A stretch of 64,000 nucleotides of DNA. Source: Acidobacteriota bacterium. Lineage in GTDB: Bacteria > Acidobacteriota > Blastocatellia > Pyrinomonadales > Pyrinomonadaceae. The stretch spans positions 1 to 64,000 of the forward strand of contig JADKBM010000013.1 in the NCBI GenBank assembly GCA_016715115.1, read 5' to 3'. The notes below the pieces were generated by a model. The model made no database searches and was not told where the DNA came from. It saw only the letters and a list, made by a program, of their open reading frames with translations. The position numbers were made by a program, and so were the translations under genes. Shown here in pieces: positions 19,604-28,294 of this stretch; positions within the stretch are counted from its first letter, which is position 1, and each line of letters starts with the position of its first letter.

Positions 19604-20650
19604 ATGTCGGATAATCCAAATCCTCTGACTGACGATTTGCTGCGGCTGTATGTGAATGCGCCGGGGGAGGCGGAGTCTGCCCGGATCTTGGAACGGTTGG
19701 TCGGGGAACTGGCGCTGCCGGTGATCGAGCGGACGCTGCGGATGAAGTTTCGGCAGTCGGCCGAGCGCGGGGTCGGGTTTTCTTCCGGCGATCTCGAGGA
19801 TCTTTGCAATCAGAGCTGTCTGAACCTCGTCCTGAAACTCGCGGCGATGCGCGCCGAACCGGACGGGAACGGCATCCGCGATGTCCGGGGTTACGCGGCG
19901 GTCGTCGCGTACAACGTCTGGCACGACTTCTTGAACGAATCGACGCCGAACTGGAAGAGCCTCAAAAACAAGATCCGCTACGCCATCGGGCGCTCGGAGG
20001 AAATCGGTCTTTGGAGCGACTCGGGCGAAATCCATTGCGGGTTTGCGAGCCGCGAACGCACGACAGCAAGGGCGTTGGCGGGCGACGAGATGTCCGAACT
20101 TCTCGCCGCAATCCCGCATTTGAGAAGCTCCGGGCTTCCGGAGATCGTGTTTGAAATACTTCTTCGGGCAAACCGCCCGCTCCGGCTGAACGATCTCGTG
20201 ACGGTCGTCGCCCGGTTGTGGGCGGTCGAGGACATCGCCGACGCGGCGCTCGACGGTTATCGCGAGAATACGCTCTCGGGCGGAAACGGTCAGCGCGATC
20301 TTGAAATGCGGTTCGAACTTGAACAGATCTGGAGCGAGATCAGCCAGTTGCCGGAAAATCAGCGGACGGCGCTGCTCTTTAACCTGCGCGACGAACAGGG
20401 CCGCGAGATGCTGTTCGTCTTTTTCAATTCCGGTATCGCGAACCTCAAACAGATCGCCGCGGCGATGTCGCTCGACGGGGAAGAGTTTTCGAAAGTGCTG
20501 CCGCTCCTGCCGTTCGACGACCGGACGATCGCCGACAGAATGGGGATCACGACGAAACAGGTCGCCAATCTTCGGAAGGTCGCGCGCGACAATCTGCGGC
20601 GGCGTCTCGCCGGAAAGCCGAGACGAAATCGGCGCGGAGGTGAAAAATGA
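19604..20650 (+). CDS. Divergent RNA polymerase sigma factor (sigma-70/ECF-like)
   Basis: A 348-residue protein, longer than a usual ECF sigma. Residues about 50-120 resemble region 2 (DLEDLCNQSCLNLV, RGYAAVVAYNVWHDFL) and the C-terminus has a helix-turn-helix like region 4 (RTIADRMGITTKQVANLRK). An extended central segment separates them. The stop overlaps the start of a zinc-finger anti-sigma factor (ATGA), the standard sigma/anti-sigma arrangement. It lies 95 bp after the T6SS island on the same strand and may control it; no promoter evidence was found for that link. Confidence 0.75.
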   Translation: MSDNPNPLTDDLLRLYVNAPGEAESARILERLVGELALPVIERTLRMKFRQSAERGVGFSSGDLEDLCNQSCLNLVLKLAAMRAEPDGNGIRDVRGYAAVVAYNVWHDFLNESTPNWKSLKNKIRYAIGRSEEIGLWSDSGEIHCGFASRERTTARALAGDEMSELLAAIPHLRSSGLPEIVFEILLRANRPLRLNDLVTVVARLWAVEDIADAALDGYRENTLSGGNGQRDLEMRFELEQIWSEISQLPENQRTALLFNLRDEQGREMLFVFFNSGIANLKQIAAAMSLDGEEFSKVLPLLPFDDRTIADRMGITTKQVANLRKVARDNLRRRLAGKPRRNRRGGEK

Positions 20651-21843
20651 GCGGTATGATCGACCATCCGAGCCCGGATACCCTTATCGCGTACGCCGAA
20701 CGGCGGCTCTCGTCCGGCGAAATGACAAACGTCATCCTCCATCTGGCCGAATGCGCGGAGTGCCTCGAGTCGGTCCGGCCGGCGTTCGCGACAGCGCGGA
20801 CGGTCGCCCTGTTCGACGCTGCCGGCGGCGATGCGTTCCACCTCGATTTCGACGAACATCTCAGGCCGTTCGTGGACAGTGAAGCCGACGCCGTGACGCG
20901 CGAACTGGTCGAGAGCCATATTCTCGACTGTCCGGCCTGTGCCTTCGAACTTCGCGAATTGCGCGAGTTTTCCGAAAGCTTGCGGCTGCGCGAGTTCGAG
21001 ACGGCCGCGCCGCCGACGATCTGGGCAAAGATCGGCGCGATGTTCAACGCCCGATCGATGAGATTCGCGGCAGCCCTCGTACTGCTGCTGTTCGTGGCGG
21101 CGGCCGTCTATTTCGTCTGGCCGGAACGTCGCTCGGCGGAGATCGTGTCGACCGCGGACATCGCACCGAACATATCTGATCCGAAATTGCCGCTGCCCGA
21201 GCCTTCACCGACGCCAGGCGCGATCGTCGATCCCGAGAAAACTCCGCCGGCCGCACCGGAAGATTCGGAAAACCTTCCCGATCCCTTTCGCGCGGAAACG
21301 GCACAGGCGGTCAGATCCGGACGGCTCTCGCTGCCGGGTTTTCTCGCGGCGCTCGGCGGCGCCGGCAGCCTTCGCGGCGGCGGTGGCGATCGGACGCCGG
21401 CCGCATTGACGCCGAACGGCGAAGCTGTCCGAAGCGCCGCGCCGTTGATCAGTTGGAACGGATTTGCCGACGCCGGCGAAGGTTACACGGTCGCGATCTA
21501 TGACGAGAACGGCGATCTTGTCGAGCAAAGCCCGACGCTCGACGCGAACCGTTGGAAGCCGTCGCGCGAGCTTGCCCGCGGCCGCGTCTACGATTGGGAA
21601 GTGCGTTCCTCGAAATCCTCGAAGGCATTTGCCGGACGGTTCCGCGTGATCGACCGGGCGGCTCTCGCCGAACTCGGCCGGCTTCCGCGCTCAACGCCTT
21701 TCGCCCGCGGCGTCGCGCTTGCGAACCGCGGTCTTCTGACCGAAGCCGCCGCCGAGTTTCGACGCGCGATCCGGACCGGCGACAACGTTCAGACGGCGAA
21801 GAAGTTCCTGCGGCAGATCGGCGCGGCAAAGCGAGGCGGGTAG
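20647..21843 (+). CDS. Membrane anti-sigma factor with two zinc-binding motifs
   Basis: A 398-residue protein with two HxxxCxxC motifs of the zinc-binding anti-sigma family (HLAECAEC and HILDCPAC). One transmembrane helix lies at about 139-157 (FAAALVLLLFVAAAVYFVW), followed by a Pro-rich linker, an Ig/fibronectin-like segment (PLISWNGF, YTVAIYDENG, VYDWEV) and TPR-like helices at the C-terminus. It would hold the co-translated sigma factor at the membrane and release it on an extracytoplasmic signal sensed by the beta domain. Confidence 0.85.
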   Translation: MSGMIDHPSPDTLIAYAERRLSSGEMTNVILHLAECAECLESVRPAFATARTVALFDAAGGDAFHLDFDEHLRPFVDSEADAVTRELVESHILDCPACAFELRELREFSESLRLREFETAAPPTIWAKIGAMFNARSMRFAAALVLLLFVAAAVYFVWPERRSAEIVSTADIAPNISDPKLPLPEPSPTPGAIVDPEKTPPAAPEDSENLPDPFRAETAQAVRSGRLSLPGFLAALGGAGSLRGGGGDRTPAALTPNGEAVRSAAPLISWNGFADAGEGYTVAIYDENGDLVEQSPTLDANRWKPSRELARGRVYDWEVRSSKSSKAFAGRFRVIDRAALAELGRLPRSTPFARGVALANRGLLTEAAAEFRRAIRTGDNVQTAKKFLRQIGAAKRGG

Positions 21844-21950
21844 AAGCCCCGATCTGCCGGTCGGGCCGCGCAGGGCTTGATCCCGGGCACTAGTTTTCGC
21901 CTCGGAGATTCTTGACAGAGCTTCTGCTTTGGAAGGGCAACGCTTAACCA

Positions 21951-21987
21951 ACCGCTACCGCAGTTGGTACTGACCTGCGGTAGCGGT
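21951..21987. repeat. REP-like palindrome, short form
   Basis: A perfect 13-bp inverted repeat, ACCGCTACCGCAG and CTGCGGTAGCGGT, with an 11-bp centre that contains TTGGTACTGAC. The same core (CGCTACCGCAG, GGTACTGAC) recurs at 27470-27556 and 29723-29832, so this is a dispersed family. Confidence 0.85.
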
Positions 21988-22407
21988 CGTTTTTCCGCGG
22001 CCGACAACTTGCGGTTCTAAAATAAACCGTTTGCGAGAGGTAGCGCCGGCGGAGTTTCTTCGTCTTGTTTCAGCAATAGGCCCAACCAAAGTCGGAACCT
22101 CGTATCCCGGACGCACACCCAGCGCGTTCGGGGCCTCGCCATCTCGCCGTTCTTGACTCGAGATGCAAAAATCTCCGGCGTTTGCCAAGCCTGCCAGTCG
22201 CTTCAGTTAAAGTCTGGATTTCTTCCCGCGGTCTTCGCCGGTGGCAACATCGAAATACGAACCCGTCCGAGACGCACCTATCCGATGATCTTCCTGTATG
22301 GAAAACCAATGCTGTGCTAAACGTTGGATTGCAGATTGTGCCGGAAACGGAGTGTCAAAACACTCAGATTTCGAAACCCAGGTGTCACCCGCCAACAATT
22401 CGAGCGA

Positions 22408-22543
22408 GCGTGTAAAACACGCGGACCTATTGCATCCGCTAGAGTTACGCGTGTTACACACGCTTTGGAAGTCGGCGCGGCGGGCCACCTGGGTTCCGCT
22501 TCGCTTCACGTGGTGCTATCGCAAGTTCGCGTGCTCCGCACGC
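22408..22543. repeat. Three related short hairpins (GCGTGY-NNN-RCACGC)
   Basis: Palindromes at 22408-22422 (loop AAA), 22449-22463 (loop TAC) and 22529-22543 (loop TCC) share six-base arms GCGTGT/ACACGC or GCGTGC/GCACGC. They lie in non-coding DNA between the anti-sigma and diguanylate cyclase genes. Confidence 0.75.
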
Positions 22544-22765
22544 TTGAAGAAGTAAATTCAGATTCCTTATTACGAACATCGGCAGTTTGTTGAATCTTGA
22601 TCCTTGACTCAAAAAAGGATCGTTGGAAAACAACCGTTTTATTCCTCGGGCTTTTCCTGAAAGCAACCTATGATTAGACCTATCTAGTCAGTATGCCGTA
22701 GCTCATTTGAGCCGCCGGTGCGTCATAATTGCTGTTTTTGCAGCAGCGCGCCGGAAGCTGAAACG

Positions 22766-25033
22766 ATGACCGAACCGACTCAAGTTGAACTTGCGAAGAT
22801 CGCCGAAGACAGCGCCTTGGCGGCGGTGGTCGTCGATGAGAATTCGTCCGTCAGATCGTCCGCGAACAACAATTCGATTTGCGAAGTGTTGAACGCATCG
22901 GACGAGTTTGCGCCGTCGTGCGCCGAGTTCTGCGGGCGTGCGGTCGAGTTCGCGGGCGACGATCGCGGTTCGTACCGGTGCTTCGCCGGCCTCGATTGTG
23001 TCGCCGTTCGAATGAGAACCGCGAAACCTTTGGTCGCGATCGTCGGGCGCGCGTTCACTTCCGCCGAGAATTACCGCCGCGCGACCGAACGAGCCATTTC
23101 GGGCGACTGGAGCAAATTCCCGCCGACGAAGATCTTCGACAACGTTCTGCTGACGAGTTCCGAAAAAAACATCGAGGACGCGGCGCTGAAAATCCAGGCG
23201 CTCGGCGTTGCTGAAGATCGGCCGTTCGAACCGTCGCCGGTCGAGACTCCGGCCGAATCGGAAACTATCGAAATTCCTGTCGAGGAAGGCGGCGCGGCTG
23301 TCGAAACTCCATTTGCGGCAACGGCCGAGGCGCGTGAGCCGGTCGATGAAGAGAATCCGCCCGAGATCGGTTCCGACCGAATCGAATCGGGCAAAACGCC
23401 GCCCACCGAATCTGAGGCGACCGCACCGATTCCGCGTCCGGTTGAAGAGATGCCTGACACGGCCGAATCCGATCAGAAATCGGCGATCGAGCAGATGCTC
23501 CGCGAGTTCAACGAAAAGCCGCCGGAGATCGTCGCCGTCAGCGGGCCGCCGACGGCCGACGCTGAAGAATTTGCGGCGTGGCGATCGTTTTTCGGATCGC
23601 TCGCGAGTCTCAAATATCGCGACGCCTGTGACTCGATTCTGGAGTTTCTGCAACGTCGATACGGACTCGCGTCGCTTGGCTGGCTCGAACTTCGCGAGCG
23701 CGGCTTCGAAGTCATCAGCGCGACCGGCACGCTCGAAAAACAGCAGTTCAAGGTCCACTTTCAGTCCGATGATCGCCGGCTTTTCCGCGCGATCGAGGCC
23801 GAAGCGCCGCTCAGGCTCCGTGAAAGGACCCGATCGGGAGGCGATACGGAACGAAAGACCGTCGCGCTTTATCCGATCGCCGTCGGCGACGAGGTTCAGA
23901 ACGCGCTCGTCGTTGCCGATGCGGTTGAAGACGAGTATCTGATGCAGCATCTGTCGCGATTTTGCCATTCGGTCGCGTCCGAGATCGAGGTTCTGCGTTT
24001 GCGCGAAGAGGTCAAACGCCGGAGCTGGCTGGCGAAGGCGGTCGAACGCTTCAACTCCGGCTTGAAAGATCTCGACACCGATGAGTTTTGGCCGAAATTG
24101 ATCCAGATCTCGGCCGAACTGATGAATTCAGAACGCAGCTCCCTGTTGTTGTTCGACGAAAAGACCGACATAATTTCAGTCCGCGCCGCGATCGGCGCGA
24201 CGGCCGAGAGCATCGAGTCGAAGGTTGAAGGAATCGGCGAACGCGTCGCACGCGGAGTTTTGACGGAAGGGAAACCGGTCGTCATCGGCGATGTCGGCAA
24301 GATCGGAATTGGTGCGGCGCCGCTCGATTGGAAATACAAGACCGGTTCGTTCATCTCCTATCCGTTCGTCATCGGAAACCGCCGGATCGGAGTGCTCAAT
24401 TTCGCCGACAAAGCGGACGGGACCGCCTACAACGAATTTGACCTGGAAATCCTCGAAGCGATCGCGCCGCAGGTCGCCGTCGTTATCGATCGTGCAGCAT
24501 TGAAAAGCAAGGCCGGCGAATTCGAGCAACTTTCGGTGACCGATCCGCTGACCGGATTGCTGAACCGGCGATATCTTGAGGAACGCCTCGCGGAGGAGAT
24601 CAAGCGTTCGAACCGTTACGGTTACCCGATGTGTTTTCTGATGGTCGACGTCGACGATTTCGGCAAGTTCAATAAGGATTTCGGTGTGCTCGTCGGCGAC
24701 CGCGTACTGCGCGAAGCGGTCGATGCAATGAAAGGCACCCTGCGCGGAGCCGACATCGCGGCGCGTTACGGTGGCGAGGAATTTTGCGTGCTTCTGCCGC
24801 AGACGACGCTGGCGGAAGCGAGGATGATCGCCGAACGAATCCGCCACAGCGTTGAATCGATCGAGTTCCCGCAACGCAAGATCACGATCAGCGTCGGTAT
24901 CTCGACTTTCGTTTACGGAATATCGAGTGCCGAGGAGATCATACGCGCCGCTGACGAAGCGATGCGGCAGGCGAAAGCGAAAGGGAAAAACAACGTGCAG
25001 GTGCACGAATCATCCGAAGCGGCAGCGGAATGA
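22766..25033 (+). CDS. Diguanylate cyclase with sensory N-terminus, GAF domains and GGDEF domain
   Basis: Read from the ATG at 22766 (an in-frame ATG at 22718 is less likely) this is 755 residues. Residues 1-150 have a Cys-containing segment (CAEFC, YRCFAGLDCVAV) reminiscent of PocR-type ligand domains. A Glu/Pro-rich linker follows, then a degenerate GAF-like domain (about 290-400), a clearer GAF (about 430-590) and a GGDEF domain. The active-site loop is GGEEF at 669-673, with an I-site RGAD five residues before it, so active, product-inhibited c-di-GMP synthesis is expected. No membrane helix is seen. The stop overlaps the next gene (ATGA). Confidence 0.9.
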   Translation: MTEPTQVELAKIAEDSALAAVVVDENSSVRSSANNNSICEVLNASDEFAPSCAEFCGRAVEFAGDDRGSYRCFAGLDCVAVRMRTAKPLVAIVGRAFTSAENYRRATERAISGDWSKFPPTKIFDNVLLTSSEKNIEDAALKIQALGVAEDRPFEPSPVETPAESETIEIPVEEGGAAVETPFAATAEAREPVDEENPPEIGSDRIESGKTPPTESEATAPIPRPVEEMPDTAESDQKSAIEQMLREFNEKPPEIVAVSGPPTADAEEFAAWRSFFGSLASLKYRDACDSILEFLQRRYGLASLGWLELRERGFEVISATGTLEKQQFKVHFQSDDRRLFRAIEAEAPLRLRERTRSGGDTERKTVALYPIAVGDEVQNALVVADAVEDEYLMQHLSRFCHSVASEIEVLRLREEVKRRSWLAKAVERFNSGLKDLDTDEFWPKLIQISAELMNSERSSLLLFDEKTDIISVRAAIGATAESIESKVEGIGERVARGVLTEGKPVVIGDVGKIGIGAAPLDWKYKTGSFISYPFVIGNRRIGVLNFADKADGTAYNEFDLEILEAIAPQVAVVIDRAALKSKAGEFEQLSVTDPLTGLLNRRYLEERLAEEIKRSNRYGYPMCFLMVDVDDFGKFNKDFGVLVGDRVLREAVDAMKGTLRGADIAARYGGEEFCVLLPQTTLAEARMIAERIRHSVESIEFPQRKITISVGISTFVYGISSAEEIIRAADEAMRQAKAKGKNNVQVHESSEAAAE

Positions 25034-27213
25034 ACGGCGGAAATGCAATGGAAATGAAAGGGCAAAAAAGAATTCTGGCGACCGTGGCGGCTGATTCGTT
25101 CGTCGGGCGCGATGTCGAACTCGAAACTCTGATAGCCGAAGCGCATCGGACCGACTCGACTTCGGGCCTTCATTTGATAGCCGCTCCGGGACTCGGTCTT
25201 TCCGAACTTCTGCGGCAGACCTACGATCGCCTTTTCAGGGACAAGAACGGCCCGATTCCGTTCTATTTCAGCTTTCGCCCCGACGAAACCGCTTCCGCCG
25301 CCGCGCTTCGGTTTGTCCAGGATTTTATTTTGCAGACGGTCGCGTTTCGGCGTCAGAATCCGGCATTGCTTGATTTCGGCGGCGACATCTGCGAGATCTC
25401 GCAGATCGCCGTGCCGGGCGATACGCATTGGATCGACAGACTGCTCGAAACTTGCCGGCTTGAAAGCCGTCTGAACAACGAGCGGGCGTTCATCCGCACC
25501 GCGCTCGGCGCTCCCTTGCGGGCGTACGCGAACGGCGCGCGGTCGTTCGCGATGCTCGACGATCTCGATACGGCCGATCCCGAACTTCGGGCTGAATTGA
25601 ATTCGATGTTCGCGCGGTTCGAAATGCCGTTCGTATTCGCCTCCAAACGGCGTTTCGACATCGATCAGATAGTGCTTGAAACGACCGAACTCGAGCCTCT
25701 TCGATTCGATGAGGCGGGCGCGCTTGCCGAACGGCTCGCGGAAAAGCTCAAGGTCGTGATCAACGAACAGGCACGCGATCTGATCGCCGTGCAACTCGGG
25801 GGAAATCCGGCGTTTATCACGAATCTGATCCAGTCGGCGAACGAACAAGGCGTCGGTCTCGACAGTTTCGCACGCGTCCAGAGAGTTTACACCGACGAGA
25901 TCTTCGGCGGACGCACCGCACGGTACCTGAGCGGCATTTTGAATCGGATCGTGCCGGACGGAAAACTGCAGAAGCAAGTCGTCGGCGCGCTTTTTGACGC
26001 GCTTCGGCCGGAAATCGGAAAGATCCACGCCGAAGACTGGCGCCGGCTTTTCAACCTTGACGCCGATTCGTACTATCGTCTGCTTAACGAGCTCAACGCG
26101 CAGGAGTTCATCAGTGTCACGTCGAACCTGATCGAACCGATGCGCGAGAATCTCCCGCTTTGCGACTTCGTGGCCGGACGCTTTCGCCTTGAGACCGCGA
26201 AACAGAACCGGGCGCTGACGATCGGCGAGTCACTCGCGGCGTTCGTCAAGCGCGCGCCCGTGACGATGGCGGCCTTTTACCGCGAAAATTCGGCGCTCGG
26301 ACTGCGCGAACTGTTGGCGGTCTTCAATCATCAGGATGTACCGCGGGCGCTCCTCGACTACGGCGCTTTCCGTGACGATCTGAAGGGCTTGCCCGATGCC
26401 GAGATCGTCAAAACCGCGCTCGCCGATGACGATCGCGTAACTTTGCCGCAGATCGTTTATGCCGCGCACACCGTCGCGGTCTATCCGTCGATCTCGCAGG
26501 TCATCGAACGCTCGCGTTCGGCGGTCGCGCTCGGGTTTCTCGAATCGAGCTATCGCGACGGCGACGAGATCGTCTGGATCGCGGCCGAGATCGATTCAAA
26601 ACTAGAAGCGTCGCGCGATCTGGCCGAGTTTTGGTGCGATCGTCTCGAAATGGTCGCGCTCGTCTGCAATTTTCAGAACTACAGACTCTGGCTCGTTTCG
26701 CCTGAGGGATTTTCGGACCAGGCCCGCGAGGTTCTCGCCGAACGCGGCGCGCTGGGCTCGAGCCGCAAGCAGGTCGATCTGCTCGTCCAATTTCTCGGCG
26801 CCCCTGTGACCGCCGCGGAGAGGTCGAACGAATACGAAATGGTCGTGCCGATGGGCGAGGACACGGAGATCATCGCCGCGCAGACGATCGAAGAGATCGC
26901 TCGGCGCCATCATTTCGCACCGAAGGCGATCAACCAGATCAAGACCGCGCTCGTCGAAGCGTGCATCAACGCGTCCGAGCATTCTCACAGTCCTGACCGC
27001 AAGATCTACCAGCGCTTTTTCGTTGAGGAAGACCGCATTACGATCACCGTTTCGAATCGGGGGATGCGTTTGAAAGACAAGCAGTCGCGAGAGATCAACC
27101 CGACCGAAGGCCGCCGCGGCTGGGGCCTCAAACTGATGCGCTCGCTGATGGATGAGGTCAGGATCGAACAGACCGACGACGGCACGCGGATCACGATGGT
27201 CAAGAAGATCTGA
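25030..27213 (+). CDS. AAA-like NTPase fused to an RsbW-type histidine-kinase ATPase domain
   Basis: A 727-residue protein. The first about 330 residues resemble an ATP-binding signalling NTPase (FVGRDVELETL, then IAAPGLGLSELL in the Walker A position, then FAMLDDLD). The Walker A lysine is missing (Leu in GLGLS), so nucleotide binding there is doubtful. The C-terminal 125 residues match the HATPase_c_2/RsbW family: QIKTALVEACINASEHS (N box), NRGMR (G1 box) and GRRGWGLKLM (G2 box). RsbW proteins phosphorylate STAS antagonists, and a STAS gene follows 588 bp downstream. Coupled to the diguanylate cyclase by overlap. Confidence 0.85.
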   Translation: MNGGNAMEMKGQKRILATVAADSFVGRDVELETLIAEAHRTDSTSGLHLIAAPGLGLSELLRQTYDRLFRDKNGPIPFYFSFRPDETASAAALRFVQDFILQTVAFRRQNPALLDFGGDICEISQIAVPGDTHWIDRLLETCRLESRLNNERAFIRTALGAPLRAYANGARSFAMLDDLDTADPELRAELNSMFARFEMPFVFASKRRFDIDQIVLETTELEPLRFDEAGALAERLAEKLKVVINEQARDLIAVQLGGNPAFITNLIQSANEQGVGLDSFARVQRVYTDEIFGGRTARYLSGILNRIVPDGKLQKQVVGALFDALRPEIGKIHAEDWRRLFNLDADSYYRLLNELNAQEFISVTSNLIEPMRENLPLCDFVAGRFRLETAKQNRALTIGESLAAFVKRAPVTMAAFYRENSALGLRELLAVFNHQDVPRALLDYGAFRDDLKGLPDAEIVKTALADDDRVTLPQIVYAAHTVAVYPSISQVIERSRSAVALGFLESSYRDGDEIVWIAAEIDSKLEASRDLAEFWCDRLEMVALVCNFQNYRLWLVSPEGFSDQAREVLAERGALGSSRKQVDLLVQFLGAPVTAAERSNEYEMVVPMGEDTEIIAAQTIEEIARRHHFAPKAINQIKTALVEACINASEHSHSPDRKIYQRFFVEEDRITITVSNRGMRLKDKQSREINPTEGRRGWGLKLMRSLMDEVRIEQTDDGTRITMVKKI

Positions 27214-27740
27214 TTTGCGATTTTCGATTTTCGATTTGCGATTTGCGATTGGGATTCCAGATTCCAGATTCCAGATTCCAGATTTCAGATTTCAGGATTC
27301 CAGATCTCAGGATTCCAGAATTCAGAATTTAGATTCCAGGATTCCAAGGATTCCAGATTCCAAATTCCAAGGTTCGAGATTCCAGGATTCCAGATCCGAA
27401 TTCAAGATTCCCGAATTCCAAGGGTTCCAGACCGGGAATCCCGAATCGCGTTGCAATCGCGTCGAGTCGGTACCATCTGCGGTAGCGGATGGTTGGTTGC
27501 GGCACCCCCGGACCGATACGAACCTATCTTCAACCATCCGCTACCGCAGATGGTACTGACTCGTCCCGGCCCCGAATACAAAGAACCCCTGGGTTTTTCA
27601 AAGCTCCCGATTCCAGGATTCCAAGATCTCAGACTCAATGGAATTTGGAACCTGGAATACCTGGAATCGCAAATCCCAAATCCCAAATCGCAAATCGCAA
27701 ATCCCAAATCCCAAATCCCAAATCGCAAATCCCAAATCGT
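27212..27740. repeat. Inverted pair of 7-bp repeat arrays around a palindromic core
   Basis: The left array (27212-27253, units GATTTGC/GATTTTC; then ATTCCAG/ATTTCAG units to about 27294 with decayed copies to 27430) begins inside the TGA stop of the upstream gene. The right array (27665-27739) has ten or more 7-bp units AATCGCA/AATCCCA, the reverse complement of the left GATTTGC type. The core between them holds the palindrome at 27470-27556. No gene is present in this 588-bp gap. Confidence 0.85.
27470..27556. repeat. REP-like palindrome, long form
   Basis: Perfect 26-bp inverted repeat: the arm at 27470-27495 (starts GTACCATCTGCGG) is the reverse complement of 27531-27556 (ends CAGATGGTAC), with a 35-bp centre. 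Same family as 21951-21987 and 29723-29832. Confidence 0.9.
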
Positions 27741-27801
27741 TTGACTTTTCCGACTTAAAGTTCTACTTTAACTTTCAGTTTCAGATTAGACTCGACCAAG
27801 C

Positions 27802-28122
27802 TTGCGAAACGTGGAAACAAATACAATTACCGTCAGTCCGGCGGGTGAAACGGCGACTGTCCTGGCCGGCGATTACCTGAACAAGATCAGCGGCGAAACG
27901 ATCGAGCGCGAGTGCCGCAAAAAACTTGAGGCCGGCGCGAGGAGGCTGGTCGTCAACTTCGCTGAAACCGAGATCGTCAATTCGATCGGGGTCTCGATCC
28001 TGCTCGGCGTGATCGACGCCGCCCAGGACGCCGGAGCGGAGGTCATCTTTTCGGACGTCAAGGAAGAGACTCAGGAACTGTTCGAAATGCTCGGTCTGAC
28101 GAACCACGTTCAAATGAGGTGA
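27802..28122 (+). CDS. STAS-domain anti-sigma factor antagonist
   Basis: A 106-residue single STAS domain (103 if started at the GTG at 27811). There is no ATG; TTG at 27802 and GTG at 27811 are the options, and neither has a strong ribosome site. The phosphorylation loop reads IVNSIGVSILLG, with Ser in the position phosphorylated by RsbW kinases. It probably acts as the antagonist in a partner switch with the RsbW-like protein upstream. The stop TGA lies inside the first unit of a 7-bp repeat array. Confidence 0.85.
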   Translation: MRNVETNTITVSPAGETATVLAGDYLNKISGETIERECRKKLEAGARRLVVNFAETEIVNSIGVSILLGVIDAAQDAGAEVIFSDVKEETQELFEMLGLTNHVQMR

Positions 28123-28236
28123 GCGGTGAGCGGTGAGCGGTGAGCAGTAAGCGGTGAGCAGTAAGCAGTGAGCGGTGAGCGGTGAGCGGTGAGCAGTAAG
28201 CGGTGAGCAGTAAGCGTTGAGCGTTGAGCGGTGAGC
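28118..28236. repeat. Tandem 7-bp array (GGTGAGC and variants)
   Basis: About 17 consecutive 7-bp units, mostly GGTGAGC with AGTAAGC, AGTGAGC and GTTGAGC variants. The first unit contains the stop codon of the STAS gene. A second short array of AATCGAA/AATCGCA units follows to 28294, up to the start of the next gene. Confidence 0.92.
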
Positions 28237-28294
28237 CTTTGATTTGCGATCGCCCAAATCGAAAATCGCAATTCGAAAATCGCAAATGTCGCAA

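Larger units (their letters stand above)
21844..22765. other. Long intergenic region with repeats
   Basis: About 920 bp without a convincing gene. It holds a REP-like palindrome (21951-21987) and three short hairpins of one type (22408-22543), listed separately. Just after the stop, AAGCCC and GGGCTT arms (21843-21877) could fold but lack a T run. A few short frames look random. Confidence 0.7.

Noticed and set aside
22703..23968. A 421-codon open frame on the minus strand
   Set aside because: Opposite the diguanylate cyclase; highly basic, no family features.
28118..28236. Possible CRISPR array
   Set aside because: Units are 7 bp with no spacers and no cas genes nearby.
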